Of a stretch of DNA of 64,000 bases, positions 22,729 to 34,934 are shown one piece after another. The notes beneath the pieces are model-generated. The model had not been told where the DNA came from. It saw only the letters and a list, made by a program, of their open reading frames with translations, and made no database searches. Position 1 is the first letter of the stretch; each line of letters opens with the position of its first letter. The position numbers and the translations under genes are program-made. Location: assembly GCA_014898415.1 (NCBI GenBank), contig RCTD01000015.1:186001-250000 (forward strand). The letters are read 5' to 3'. This DNA comes from Stromatinia cepivora (lineage: Eukaryota > Ascomycota > Leotiomycetes > Helotiales > Sclerotiniaceae).

Positions 22729-22871
22729 AGACACTTGGAGTCACAAAGGGTATCAATTATTACGAAAGTACGATGATGGAGTCCGGGGATGGTGGAAGCA
22801 TCATCCATCAAACTTCGCATCCACACCACAAACTTCTTCTCTCGATTGTCAGCCATCAAGTCCATGTTTGA
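22729..22871 (+). pseudogene. 3' part of the gene split by the hAT-like insertion
   Basis: Directly after the right target duplication the frame used upstream of the transposon continues as QTLGVTKGINYYESTMMESG and onward for about 47 codons to TGA at 22869-22871. It carries no recognised domain. The frame match supports one original gene. Confidence 0.4.
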
Positions 22872-25202
22872 AATCTGTTGTGACACCATCTAATGTTTCG
22901 ACCCATTGTCTTCCATCCATTCCATCTTTACGCTCAAGATTGACCTCTTCCGGCTTTCAATCATAGTCAATGTCAAAATTCCGACTGTTTTGTAACCGTG
23001 TTTATGGTAGCCAGAAAAGAGGAAGAAGGGTATACGGCTATCTCTTACCTGCAGAAGCCATCGGACTACAGAAGCCGCCTCATTGAAGTACTAGCAATAG
23101 TACTCAGAAGCGTCACCACCCCGAGGCTGAAATCGACGCCACGTTGAAGTTAAGTTGTCCTCCAAGAAGAGTTAATGAAGCAGCTATTCCCGAAAACAAA
23201 GAATATTGAGTGGCACGCTTTTAAACCAAAGATCATCGCTCGTGATGAGCATAGGACGTATAAATCTAGCTTCCAGGGTTCCATTCGTCAATTATTATGA
23301 GGAGGGGGAACCACGGGTAAAGAAGTAAGAGTCGGGTGGTAGTTGAAAGAACGGCGGTAGAGCTAATCGAAAGGTCAAAAAGGAGGTCTCTGATGCAAGT
23401 GCTATCAAGAAAGCTGCTGATAAATCTAGCCAAGGGAAAAAGTTTATGAACGGAGGAATTGGATGTTTATCCAAAGTCTTGTCGACCTTTAACAAGGAAT
23501 TACATCTTACAAAGTTTATGCGGGCTTCTTGAATGTTTTGTAAATCCACTGAGATTGGTCTTATGAAGAAACATGATGCTGTTGGACAAGTCATGTACTC
23601 CATCGGAAATTCTTCCCAATACCCGTCTGTAGTTAATTCAACTCTGCTCAACATTAACGCCCAGAGATCCATAATATCTCAATCCAGCCTATCCAAATTG
23701 AAGGGTTATGCGGTAGCGTAGCAGAGCGGGAACATCGTAGTAGCCAACGGCACCGAAGAAAAGCTTCAAAGGGTGGCGGGGTTCATTTCTCTCGTCAATT
23801 TTACACCGAATCTGACATCAATGAGAGAATTCGTAAGATATTCCACGGCACCGAAAGTGGATTCGAGGTATGTATGAGCATATGCAGGTTCTACTACGGG
23901 GATCCAGTACCGTTCCCGGATTCATGTCGAAGGCCTCGATTCAATTTTCGGCTGACATCTCATCACCTTGCACCTTTTCGTCCACCTAGAATCATAACGG
24001 GAACCTTAATTAGGCAGGAGTAAAAGGGGGTTAAGAATCATTCTCATGACGACACTCAAAGCTTCGACGTTAGATTTCAATATATCGTACTATCTGGAGC
24101 AAGAAACCGAGTTTCCGCATTGTCCTTTTTGGGTCAGAAGCGAATTCCTAGCTATTTTCCTCTTCCTTAAAAATGAGCCTTCACCAAAAGTTGATATGGA
24201 TGAAGCTTATTCTTGAGCTAAGAAATCTTGGGTGCAATTCTAGAACCAAGATCTGTTGGAAAGCAAATTCTAATGAAATTTCAAATTTCTATTGTTAGGA
24301 AATCACCTTTCAGTCAAAAGAAACATGTTCCGAGTGCGAGATATCTCGCGATTCTGTGACCTTTAGTCCGAGGCAGGAGGAAGCTCCGCAAGATTCGTCA
24401 AAGAACATTGAGAAAGAAGAAGGCACGACACCTTAGAAAGACCAATAAATGACAGGAAATCAAGCTTTAGCAAGCATGACGCTTGCCATCCTCGCAGAAA
24501 AGTAGTTTAATTGCTAAGTCACAATTCTTGAGACACATTTCGATCGTTATGGAAGCCGTGGGGTAGCTTTTCCGGCTCGCTTCTCTTTTTGAAAGTCAGC
24601 TAAAATCATGGCCGACTCAATCTGATGCATGTCTCGCGGCTATGCTTACGACTCATGTTCTCCTATTCGCAAAGGAGAAGGCTCTAACGGGGTACCGGGT
24701 TTTAGCAAACGTCTCGAGAGCGCTATGATTCCAGCCTGCACTTTTTTGGACAATCATACAGCACGGCATTGAAAGCCAACGTTCTTGTCCTGGAAGGCTC
24801 AATAAGGACATTCAATTCGAGAGCAGGTCAGTCGCCCTGGCAATTGCGGTCTTGCCATTCCGCAACCCATGTCTTGTCATGTGTTTGTTTAATTACCACG
24901 CATCTCCTCATTCACCATACTTCATACTTAGGATGATGTGAATGACACCCTTTCGAAAGAGTTCGGAGGAGATATCAAGGATAGCTCTCTAGCATCTTTT
25001 TTTTTCATGGTCGATATACTCCAAATTCCAATCTGCTGGGGATTCTTGCGAAAATTATACAACGAAGGTCTTGTCTATACATCCCAAGTCTTGGAGTATC
25101 GTAACAAACTTGGAAGCAATGAATTTTGTACATATATTGCGGGCAGAACGTGTTGTTAGGACCTGAAACGCGGTTGTATGCACTACCTATTCCTTGTCGT
25201 GC
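22872..25202. other. Stretch without a convincing intact gene
   Basis: Base composition is normal for genes. Short plus-strand readings with stops are seen at 23379-23870 (see separate entry), and a 73-codon ORF at 24938-25159 is preceded by an acceptor-like TACTTAG. None shows a family motif. Confidence 0.45.
23379..23870 (+). pseudogene. Possible decayed gene, unknown product
   Basis: One plus-strand frame reads KKEVSDASAIKKAADKSSQG ... MNGGIGCLSKVLSTFNKELH ... and continues through a TGA near 23531 and a TAG near 23719 to VRYSTAPKVDSRY. It is open apart from these two stops and looks protein-like, but I do not recognise it. It could also be chance. Confidence 0.25.
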
Positions 25203-25224
25203 GGGTTAGGGTTAACCCTAACCC
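25203..25224. repeat. Head-to-head interstitial telomeric repeat palindrome
   Basis: GGGTTAGGGTTAACCCTAAC CC is a perfect 22-bp palindrome made of two TTAGGG-type units meeting two CCCTAA-type units. TTAGGG is the telomere repeat of most filamentous ascomycetes. It is too short to be a telomere. Confidence 0.9.
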
Positions 25225-26496
25225 TTTCTTGTGTTGAAAAAATGATTTAAGAGAGATCCATCATTGATCTGCTTAATAATGCCGAGATTACATGTACACC
25301 GTTATTCCAGCTATCGCATAACCGGTTATTCCGTCAATAGCCTATTGTTGATGATTGAAATCGTTGGTGATTGAAATCCATACGGGTAAGAGAAAAAGTG
25401 CGTATCAATCCGCGGAGCAAGAGGAAGGAAAAGCTTGAATGATAACCAAATATAGATACCAAATACAGACTATTTTGTATTGGCAGCGGATATCGTGAAG
25501 CACAGCAAAATTTGCGAATATCGCCTTGAAGAAAGACTCAAACCGATCATTGAAACTCGATCTCGAAATCCTGGTCAGATATCGAAGTCCCGATATCCAA
25601 TACTAACTTAAATGTTAAATGTAGCTTTCTTTCACTGCCATAGTGTTGTTGTTGTCGCCAACAACTCCATCTCACAAAAATTGCGGGGAAATTCAATCCC
25701 CAGCCACCAAATGTAACCGTCAACGCCATTCGTGCCACTACATATCTATCCACTTAATCAGTTCATCACTTCACCACTTTATCTGACAACACACCACTCC
25801 TCACACAACACGGAGTATAACACCACTGTCGTTACTCGGCATCGTAAAAAGCGGAATCAAATCATTCTCCGTGTGACGGGTATCAAAGGCAATTAAGCTT
25901 GGTGAGCATTGGGAAGAGTGTAAGAATCTATGGAGTTGTGGAATGATTATTGGAATACGAGGAGATCGGCATTTGGATTATTAGTGCATGGTATTTATGA
26001 TCTATATTTAGATGATGATGCGTTTGATGCATCTGATGCATCTGACGTATCCGACGTTGCTGAGCAAGCTCGTATAGTTACATCCCGTACTGGTTTCTTA
26101 TTTCTCGTACTCGTCTCGTCGTAACAACAAATCAGACCTAACCTTACTTTATGTAAGTAAGTCTATTGATTTGATGAGTTTGAGTTCATTGACGATAACA
26201 TGCTGCTCCCCTCACAGACGATGGAGTAAATACGAGAATAAAAGCGGTGTCTACCAAGCAAAGCGGGTACTTCGTATCTTGGCATCGCGCGCAGTATCTC
26301 TACTCCGTACATGATTCAACCTTATGCTTATTTCTCCGCACTTTTACTACGCATTGCATCAGATGATTTATATGCGATGAGATGTTTTTAGATGTTTTCT
26401 CGTAATTGACTGTGCAGCTGCTGGTGGACTCCGCTATCACGAGTATTGAGAGACAAAGATGTAGGTAGAGATGGGGCCGGAAGGAGGGGTAGAATG
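25225..26496. other. Intergenic, upstream of the cerato-platanin gene
   Basis: No convincing gene. A short in-frame GATGCATCT/GACGTATCC repeat lies near 26026-26056. The distal part should contain the promoter of the gene at 26631. Confidence 0.5.
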
Positions 26497-26504
26497 TATA
26501 TAAG
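26497..26504 (+). promoter_or_regulatory. TATA box of the cerato-platanin gene
   Basis: TATATAAG lies 127 bp upstream of the ATG at 26631. The leader between is A/C-rich (CAAACAAACCAACCAAC...) and ends CAATCAAAATG, a good fungal start context. Confidence 0.6.
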
Positions 26505-26630
26505 GGTTGATGTGTGCTGAGAAGGAATAGTATCATCACTACTTCAAAGTATCATCAGATATCTACAAGAACTTCATACCTCACAAACAAACCAACCAAC
26601 TACCAAACCCAAACCCAAACAACAATCAAA

Positions 26631-27044
26631 ATGCAATTCCCGACCATCACCACCCTCCTCACCATGGCCACCAGCGCCCTCGCCATCACCGTATCCTACG
26701 ACACCGGATACGACGACGCATCCCGCTCCTTAGCCGTTGTCTCCTGTTCGGACGGCAGCAACGGACTCCTCACCAAGGGCTACACCACCCAAGGATCCTT
26801 GAGAAATTTCCCCAACATTGGTGGTGCATCCACTATTGGCGGATGGAACAGTGCCAGCTGTGGAAGTTGTTATCAGTTGAGTTATGCAGGAAGAAGTATC
26901 AATGTGCTTGCGATTGATCATGCGGGGGCCGGATTCAATATTGGTCAGAAGGCTATGGATCTTTTGACTGGTGGTCAGTCGGTTGCGTTGGGGAGAATCG
27001 ATGCTTCTTATGTTCAGCTTAATCCAAGTGCTTGTGGGTTGTAG
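26631..27044 (+). CDS. Cerato-platanin family secreted protein
   Basis: An intronless gene of 137 residues. The start at 26631 gives a clean signal peptide ([18 protein letters not shown]), cleaved before [11 protein letters not shown], the usual mature N-terminus of this family. The mature part has four Cys (SCSDG, SCGSC, and the C-terminal ACGL), expected to form two disulfides, plus the family motifs FPNIGG, GWNS..CG.CYQL and INVLAIDHA. Cerato-platanins are small double-psi barrel proteins of the fungal wall and medium that bind chitin oligomers and act as elicitors or virulence factors in plant pathogens (SnodProt1, BcSpl1). Length and Cys pattern are normal, so it should be functional. 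It has its own TATA box and lies just to the right of gene-poor DNA. Confidence 0.95.
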   Translation: MQFPTITTLLTMATSALAITVSYDTGYDDASRSLAVVSCSDGSNGLLTKGYTTQGSLRNFPNIGGASTIGGWNSASCGSCYQLSYAGRSINVLAIDHAGAGFNIGQKAMDLLTGGQSVALGRIDASYVQLNPSACGL

Positions 27045-27678
27045 ATTGGGATGAGGTGGTCAGCAGGGGAAGGGCGATGATGAAGGCAATGCATGGGAAC
27101 GACGATGTGAGAATGGAATAACGAATGATTGGATGATGGAGATGGATGATGGCGGGTAATGGAGTCGATGAATAACGAGAACTTAGGCAAATGAATAATG
27201 ATAATGCACGTTTTGCTACTCAAACCCTTCTTCTTTTTTGGCCTTGTAACACCATTGCTTCTCAACAACCAGAATATTCTCTGCGTAACCAATGTGTAAC
27301 AGTGAAGTTTATCTAGTTGCATTACTTACAAACAGGAAACCATTTCGTGCAACGTACGCGATATCAAAATCTCGTACAAAGAAAATGACACTAAAGTATT
27401 TGACGTGCCAATAAAGTTAATGCTCATGAATATTTCCTAAAGTTCTGTAAGGGAGAAGTATGTATTGATACATGTATCTGTACATCGCCTATCTAATTAT
27501 TCTAATCTATATTCTACATCTAATAATATGATATCTATTTCCCAAACCGTGAGACTAACACAAAGTAAAGCAAAACAAAACGAAACAAACCGAAACGCCT
27601 CATTTTCCTGCCAACCAAATCCAGCTATACTCCAATAAATTATATCAGACCCCATCTTCCATCTTACACCAATGCCAT
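27045..27678. other. Intergenic between convergent genes
   Basis: Holds the 3' untranslated regions of the cerato-platanin (+) and the 2EXR gene (-). No other feature seen. Confidence 0.6.
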
Positions 27679-28455
27679 TCACATCACACGCTTAACAGCC
27701 GGGACCGTCCCACCCCAAACCTCCCTATGAAACCCCAAGAATTTCTTCAACTGCTCCTCAAAACTCCCCATATATTCCATATGCTTATATCTACACCTCA
27801 CTTCCTTCAACGCTGCAAACCGAAGCAACGCCCCATAATTCAGCTCCTCCCAACACTCCACTCCCCCCTGTCCCTCATATTCCTCCCCCATCTGCTTACA
27901 TCTCAACTCCTCCTGATACTTGAGATGCACATACATAGTATTTTCCCAATCCAGCCCCATTAACTCTATTCCCCTCGTCCTCCTTAAAATTCTCCCATCA
28001 ACTCCGTCCAAAAATCGCATCCACTCCACAAACCTCCTTCTCGCCTTTACATTTTCCGTCCCACATAAATCCTTGGCGGAAAACCCAACGATATCGATGG
28101 TGGGATCAATACAAATTGGTTGTCTCATCGCTTTACTGAGAAGAATACCACAATTCCCACCTGTTTTCCCACGCGATCCGGAGAATTCGCATCGATATAT
28201 TAGGGTGTAGAGGAGAAGGGTTTCGGCACGTGATTCGGCGCAAATACTGAGCGTTATGGGTGGTGGTGAAGAGAGGGCTTCCGAGGAGGTGATATTGTAG
28301 GAGAGGGATATGGTGCGGGAAGGAGGGAATAGGGCACGCCAGATTTTACGCTGGAGTTCGAGGGGGAGGAGCGAGAATTGATGAAATTGGAAGGGAGGGG
28401 TGGCTGAGACTGGAGGCGAGGATGAGGACTGAGTTTCTGAGGTAGCGACTGACAT
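27679..28455 (-). CDS. 2EXR domain-containing protein
   Basis: An intronless frame of 258 residues from the ATG at 28455 (MSVATSETQSSS). A longer in-frame reading starts at 28617 but begins with a hydrophobic stretch and lacks support. After a Ser/Pro-rich leader, residues about 22-45 read FHQFSLLPLELQRKIWRALF, the signature of the fungal 2EXR domain (F..F..LP.ELR..IW...P). ICAESRAETL follows, matching the second conserved part. These proteins are common, often lineage-expanded in Leotiomycetes and Sordariomycetes, and have no established biochemical role. The rest has no recognised motif. It is convergent with the cerato-platanin gene. Confidence 0.85.
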   Translation of the reverse strand: MSVATSETQSSSSPPVSATPPFQFHQFSLLPLELQRKIWRALFPPSRTISLSYNITSSEALSSPPPITLSICAESRAETLLLYTLIYRCEFSGSRGKTGGNCGILLSKAMRQPICIDPTIDIVGFSAKDLCGTENVKARRRFVEWMRFLDGVDGRILRRTRGIELMGLDWENTMYVHLKYQEELRCKQMGEEYEGQGGVECWEELNYGALLRFAALKEVRCRYKHMEYMGSFEEQLKKFLGFHREVWGGTVPAVKRVM

Positions 28456-30922
28456 TGTGACTGGATTTTTTTGTTTGTTGATATGATTCGTATAGGAAAT
28501 GTTCCTCGTATATACGCAACTTTCTATTCCTGCAAGTCGAAAGACATCCAAAGTAGGTTCAAAGTATAATTTCAAAAAGATTAAAAACAACAACACCACC
28601 AAAATAATTACACCCAAGAAAAAAAAACCCCCTTTTAAAAAACTGTATAAACAAAAAATTTCATCTGCAAAATTATCTCAAAAGTCGTGTGTCTAAACTC
28701 GAGTCATGAAGCTCTTTTCTGATGTCTTTTCGGAACGGGGCACAAGGCCAAAGCTAGAAAATTCTAGGGTTTCTAGGGTTTCTAGCGTTTCCAGGCTTAT
28801 GATGAAACAGAAACCGAAGTTAAATCTATGGACTTTGAAGGAATGGTAAACCTCGGCGCGACGTTGAATACAGAAATGAAGAAGTTCTTGACGAGAAATG
28901 AAGTTTGAGATGGATAAATGATTGAGGCGAAGTATACATAAGATGGATTGTATCTTCACCGCTGTGCTTTGCGGCCGAGTATATAGATAGGTCAAGGTTC
29001 GCTCCTCACCGCGCATTCCCTCACACTTGAGGAATAAGGTTCCGAGCGGAAAACATGCTGGTGTTTTGGGTTTTGATCCTCTATGATAATACTGATCCAA
29101 ACCCTCATGGTTCTTTTGCGTTCTTGCGCGACGGGCAACGAGGTGTTTTGACTTCCTTTTACTTCGTGTTGGTGAATCATCGAATACTACATAGGTAGTT
29201 CAGCGACTGAGACATGTCGACGTAAGTGTTGTTTGGCCAAGAGGTTTTCAGCCAAGTGGTTCTTAACCAAATCAGATATGCAACAGAAATTTTAGTGTTT
29301 GAAGTCATGTGTTGGTCATGTGCTGGTCACGTGCTGGGAACTTAGTGGTCAAAGATGGAAAAAATCTTTACATGTTTCATCAATGACCTGACGAGAAGTT
29401 ATTTGAGGTTTTGACTCTCCCATCAATATGTTAAGTTCTAATGATCGGATCAAGCGGATACCGAATACCTCAGAGACCCACCACGGCACAGAAATTGAAC
29501 AAGGCAAACCCAGTGTGTTGGTTCTTGGGCGGCTCGGCACACCCGTTTGAACCATGAAAGTTGCGGGACAAGTCTACTTTTGGATTTTGATTGATCCTCA
29601 CTTCACAAGCTCTTAACCATATGAGCAACCTTTAATATAAAATCCTCAAAAATCACTAGTGACGCTGATGGTTGATTCGTTGAGTAATTCGTCTTCAACG
29701 CCCCTCAGAATTAAAGGAGTTGCAACAAAGTCGATTCCAGCTTATCGGATTTGTCTGAATAAGGCTAGTATTGCGAAGAACGATGGATCCCCTGGGATGG
29801 TATCCTCTCTATGGGTTCTATGAGCCCTATGAAAGTAGTTCTTCGTTATGTGATCATGACAGGCCATCGGCTTATCAACATATCAGAGGCCTCACAATCC
29901 ATGATTATAAATTGACATCCACCATTATTTGTCAATGGTATCTTTCAAGGGCAGTTACTGGATGCGTTGGACGACAAGAGATGATTCGTATCGACAAATA
30001 ATTGGAATACTACGGAGTAATTCAATTCAAGGTACGCCCCTTGTTTTCTCACACATCGTCATTCATTTTGTTCAGCTGCAATCATAATGTCCCAAGTTAG
30101 GATGTGAAAGTCAGTTCTTCTATGATTCTGACCTGTTTCTCAAAACTTCCATGTGTTGCCGCTCGTTGATTGGTCTTAACTCATCATCCAGGGCTCAAAG
30201 TAGATCCAATCATCCATCTGATCTTCATCGAAAGGCTAGGCAGGGAGAATTGCCTCGGGTTTCGGACGATGACAAGTGGGGCGCTCATGATTTCATCTGA
30301 AGCTATTCCCATTTCATGGGTAGATGTAAAAATCTAAGTGGGCTTCTACAAATGACAGCTCTCCACAAATTATACCCTGGATGTGGCATATCTTGTCAGC
30401 ACGAGCCAAGATACATTCAAAACACACCCAGTGACACCTAAATGTTCTAAGGGAGGCGATGAGACGATGTTTGCTTATGGCTATCTGTAGCGAATCCAAT
30501 TGATTTATGCGATCCATTCTCAGACTTGATCGGCGCCAAATCTATCGATCCGTGGAGATACAAGGTTGGGCAATTTTCAGATTAACCAGCGATGGCCATG
30601 TCAAATGGTGGCAATTCTTAAAAGGAATTGCAGGAAACCATGAAGCCTTCAATTATCTACCTTTGATATTGCTTTAAGGATGGGAAAATTAGCGTCTTCA
30701 TGAATTTACATTTACTTCATTGACCCTATTCTCCACTCGTTCTTGATCATCTCTCCACACTCTTTTACCTTTCGAGCATACATACCTTTCTCTCGTTACA
30801 TATATTACTGCCTTATGCTTCATCCGTGGTAAAATTTGGCAGTGCCACTCTCAATGTATTGGTGTTACGAAATTGAAGGCTTGCGAAAACCTGGTCATTG
30901 GATCTGAGACTGCCCGAATGAT
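28456..30922. other. Long intergenic stretch, no gene seen
   Basis: Only short ORFs. Small features: a TCTAGGGTT-type minisatellite near 28762-28790 and one TACGGAGTA motif at 30011-30019. The last part should contain the promoter of the gene at 30923. Confidence 0.5.
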
Positions 30923-32696
30923 ATGAGCAATTCAAAACTCGTCGTCGAGGCATGGACATGTTGGGCCATAGCCGTCATTTTTATCGCAATACGAATTTCT
31001 GCAAGACTTTTGAAATTAGGATGGAGAGAACTAAAGTTGGATGATGGTCTAATGTTCTGCGCTTTGGTTCGTCACCCTTTGATGCAGTATGTTGGAATAT
31101 GGTTCTGATTTATATTGATAGTTCGCATACACAGCTGAAGCAACCTCATCATATTATCTCGTAGCCCGCTGGTTAAATTATTCGAATAGTGGAATGACCG
31201 ACAAAGAACGCCAGACTCTGGACCCCAATTCTCTAGAATGGCTTTATCGAGTTAACGGAGCCAAAACTCACGTTTGGGATTGGATAACCTATGTTTCATT
31301 GATGTGGTTATTGAAGGCTTGTTGGATTACCTATTACGCTCGTTTGATGTAAGATTGGTTCTTGATGTTTAAATTGGATAATGACTAACACCGAGCTGTA
31401 GTGCAGCTGCTGAGAAAAGATCATTGCGACGTATCACAGTAGGATACGTGGTGTTGGGATTTACTTATCTATCAGCTATTCTAGTAGTATTGTGTAAATG
31501 TCTGCCGTTAAAAAAGCAATGGCAAATTTATCCAGACCCAGGAAGTGAGTAACCTACGCCAAGTCGATTTGGAAACCACTCTAATACCAGATTACAGATC
31601 TCTGTTATCCTGGAGATTCTACATTTCAAATGGCCTTCATTATGTCTATTAATACAGTAACACACATTTATATCATGGCCATACCTCTTCCTGTACGTTT
31701 AGAAAACCAACGCTCTAATCATTTATCCTAAACCGTGGCTAACAGAATCCAGACAATTCTTAGCACAAAGGGTATGCTACCATTTCAGAAAATCTTCCTT
31801 CTAGTACTTTACAGTGGAGGATTTCTTGTCACCATCTTCGGAATTCTGCGCTGTGTTTCTCTCTTTACTGTAAGTTCCGGTTCCTTTGTAATGATGTCAT
31901 TTCCATTGCCCATTTCCATCCCGCAATTCCCTTCAGAATCCATTCCAATTGTCCATCTTCCCTTCCCATGACGTCGAACATCTAAAACCAGTCCAAAGAA
32001 CTAACCCAGCCCATCTAGGCCCTAGGCACGACCACCCCCGCAGGCGAATGGTCCCTCCGAGAATCCTTCCTCGCAGTCCTCGTCACCAACCTTCCCATTA
32101 TCGCGCCCATCATCAAACGCTTTAGCCAACAAGTTCGCAGTCAATCTACCAAAATCTCTTCTTATAGAGGGACCTCGCCGTTCAACGATAGCGCAGATTT
32201 GGAATTTAATGACCTGAAAGCTCATCACGACAGATCCAGATCGCGAGGAAGAAAACAATCTCTCATTCCACGAATCAAGGAAGTAGGACCTAGGGAATGG
32301 GATGACGATGAAGCAATTATGGTTCCCAAACCTACACGAGGAAGATTTGGCACAAGGACGAGAAGTCCAGCGCCAAGTGAGGATGCGAGGATTGAAGATG
32401 CGTCTACGCATATGCATATGCGGGGAAGTTTCAAGGAAAATAACTCGTTGTCTGTATTACATCTAGAGGGATTGAATGGCTTGGATCTAGTACCGAAAAA
32501 AGAAAAAGGTAATATGAGGACGACGGTTCAGGCGGGTTATGGGGCTGGGAATCATAATCGCTGGAATTGGAATGGGGAGGAGAGAGAAAATGGGGAGGAG
32601 GGAGACGTGGAAGAGGGCACGATTAGGGTAGTGCGGGAATTTAGGTTTATGAATAGTGCTAGTGGGGCTTATGGGGGGCCTATTGCTGGTCGATAG
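30923..32696 (+). CDS. Fungal rhodopsin-domain 7TM membrane protein
   Basis: Six exons inferred from splice signals and frame: 30923-31066, 31122-31348, 31402-31544, 31598-31692, 31753-31869, 32019-32696, giving about 467 residues. The first exon has TM1 (VVEAWTCWAIAVIFIAIRIS) and the family motif LKLDDGLM. Later exons give further TM helices, the conserved W.I.PDPGNLC region, NTVTHIYIMAIPLP, SGGFLVTIFGILRC and TNLPIIAPIIKRF. The C-terminal tail of about 180 residues is cytoplasmic, charged and disordered. The layout is that of the fungal-specific rhodopsin-like integral membrane family (PTH11/SAT4-like). Members are plasma-membrane proteins, and some act as receptors in host or surface sensing, but this one's role is unknown. 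The fifth intron (149 bp) is the least certain boundary. Confidence 0.85.
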
Positions 32697-33715
32697 GTTG
32701 CTGTGCGCGGGTGAGAGATGAATATACATAGGTAGTAAAGCGAGGAATTTCCTCTGTACATATAGATGAAAGGGAAGAACATATCACGGAAGATGACGAA
32801 AGAGGGTGACCGTTAACTCGGAACCTATATATATGATACCCACTTTTAGTATTTTTTGAATTTAACTTCTCGTTACATCTTTCTTTTCAATATTATGTAT
32901 ACATATATTTAAATTGGTAAGATAGGTCTTACATGTGTATTATTTCGTTGTGTGGGCATGTGACAGGGTCCGTCCGGGTGGGAGGATCAGAGTGGGATGT
33001 TGGATGGGTTGGGTCTGGAGATGCATTGAGTGTTTATTGTGCGGGATTACTTGGGGAGTGGGGGTGAGTTGTAAGATCTTACATGTGTAAGATAGAGTTA
33101 GAGAATGATTAGGTATTAATGATTGGGTGGGGAGTTTGGGAGGATGGGTATTCATTGTTCAGTACCTATGGAATGAAGAATTGGAAGCTATTTATTGTAC
33201 AGAGCGAGGTAGAGGGTTAGAGGTTCTTGTATGGTATGAAATGAGGAATTGGGAGGTGTTGTATATTAAAAGATTTGAGAAATGGATAGGAAGTATCTAG
33301 AATACTTCAAAAACCATATATCGCAGTCTTCCAAGAGATTTTTATTATTCCTACACTTTCCTTTTCTACTCCGCTACTACACTTCGTGTACTATATCGAA
33401 TAGATAATCTCCTTATATTGTTAAAATAATCAAATCCAAATCTAAAAAGCTTGAATATCTCGACTTCTTACACGATATCTAGAACCCTTTTATATTGTCT
33501 CTAATGCTAAGGTTTTTGGTTATATATTTATCGGAAGTGATATGCTATTCCTTTTCCTTTTATTATTTGGAGTTTCCAAAATTTCTCGTTTCATTTACCT
33601 TGTGGTCGAAAATCTAGAATCTCTTTTCTAGAGTATTATTTTTTGATCATATAGATCGATGTTCCAGAGCAGCCACTAAACATACAAACATGAAGCGTCC
33701 AGAGTCTTCACTTCC
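32697..33715. other. Intergenic between convergent genes
   Basis: Lies between the 7TM gene (+) and the cyclophilin (-). G-rich, purine-biased stretches occur at 32970-33290; nothing codes convincingly. Confidence 0.5.
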
Positions 33716-34650
33716 TTACTCGACAACACCCGACTTAGCAATAGCAACTCGAGCTTTGGGTGTACCAGAACGAGTACCAAGCCCCTCGATTTTCTTCACA
33801 AGATCCATGCCCTCGACCACCTCGCCAAAAACTACATGTTTACCATCTAACCAGGGAGTGGAAATTGTGGTGATGAAGAATTGAGAACCATTGCTATAAA
33901 AAATGTCAATTATGACCGCTCATCTCATGGTCATCAAAACATTTTGGCTAAAAGAACTCACGTATTCCTTCCAGCATTCGCCATGCTCAATTGACCAGGC
34001 TTGGTATGTTTGAGCACAAAATTCTCGTCCTGGAATTTATTACCATAGATAGATTTTCCACCCGTTCCCTAGTTCAGTATCAGCATTTTCTCACCGACCA
34101 TACATTATGTAAGATATGTAACTACATTTCCTCGAGTAAAGTCTCCACCTTGCAACATGAATTGTGGAATGATACGATGAAAATGACTTCCCGCATATCC
34201 AAAACCATGTTGACCGGTACATAGTTCCCGGAAATTGCGAGCTGTGCGCGGAGTGATATCATCATGGAGTTTGAATGTGATGCGGCCAGCGGGAGCTTGG
34301 AATTGTGTTAGCAAAGATTAAAAATCATTGAGGAGAGCAAAAAAAATACCAGAATCAACAGTAATATCAAAAAAGCAATTCTTGCTTGAGTTATCTTGAG
34401 ACTTAGTTGTATCTTCTGTGATTGAAGAAGATGCCGGACTTGGACTCGAGCATTGAATGAAGGGGAATGAAGAGGAAATGGAAAAGAATGAAGGCGTCAA
34501 TAGATTGTAGAGTGAAGAGTTGTTTCCTTCAGATGACACAACGGGGGATGGGTATGCATACTTTTGGAAAGGCGTGTGGTAGGGTGGTGCCATGTATTTT
34601 GGCTTTGTCTCACTGTGAAGCCATTGAAAGGCGGAACTGGTTGAAAACAT
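33716..34650 (-). CDS. Cyclophilin-type peptidyl-prolyl cis-trans isomerase
   Basis: Four exons (34350-34650, 34126-34295, 33962-34068, 33716-33893) separated by introns of 54, 57 and 68 bp give 251 residues. The last 160 residues are a complete cyclophilin domain: [30 protein letters not shown], the active-site stretch [16 protein letters not shown] (catalytic Arg, Phe, Gln), [29 protein letters not shown] and [14 protein letters not shown] (Trp and His of the cyclosporin site). It catalyses X-Pro isomerisation. The N-terminal 90 residues are Ser/Pro-rich without a clear targeting signal, which is longer than the usual cytosolic cyclophilin A of about 165 residues. A start further down cannot be excluded. 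All key residues are present. Confidence 0.9.
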
Positions 34651-34934
34651 CTTCGATTTGGGGAATAATTTGATCAGACTGAATCTCGATAATTATTGGC
34701 GGTTGTAATACCAGAGAGCTCATATAAAACTCTCTTGATGGCTGCACGTGACTGTGTTAAAATCCGCGGTTTAGCCATAACAGCACATTTGCACAATTTA
34801 ATTCAAACACGAGAGACATATCGACGGCAACTGCTTGATATTTGTAACTTCTTGCGACTGGTCTAGTCAATAGATGGTCAAATAGGACTACACCACTACT
34901 ACTATCTCCCTACGTCTTTGGCATGTGCTAACCA

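Noticed and set aside
25203..25224. A chromosome end or telomere
   Set aside because: Only two repeat units per side in inverted orientation and with ordinary sequence on both flanks.
29771..30001. 76-codon ORF as a small protein
   Set aside because: No signal peptide, motif or promoter feature; length is within chance expectation.
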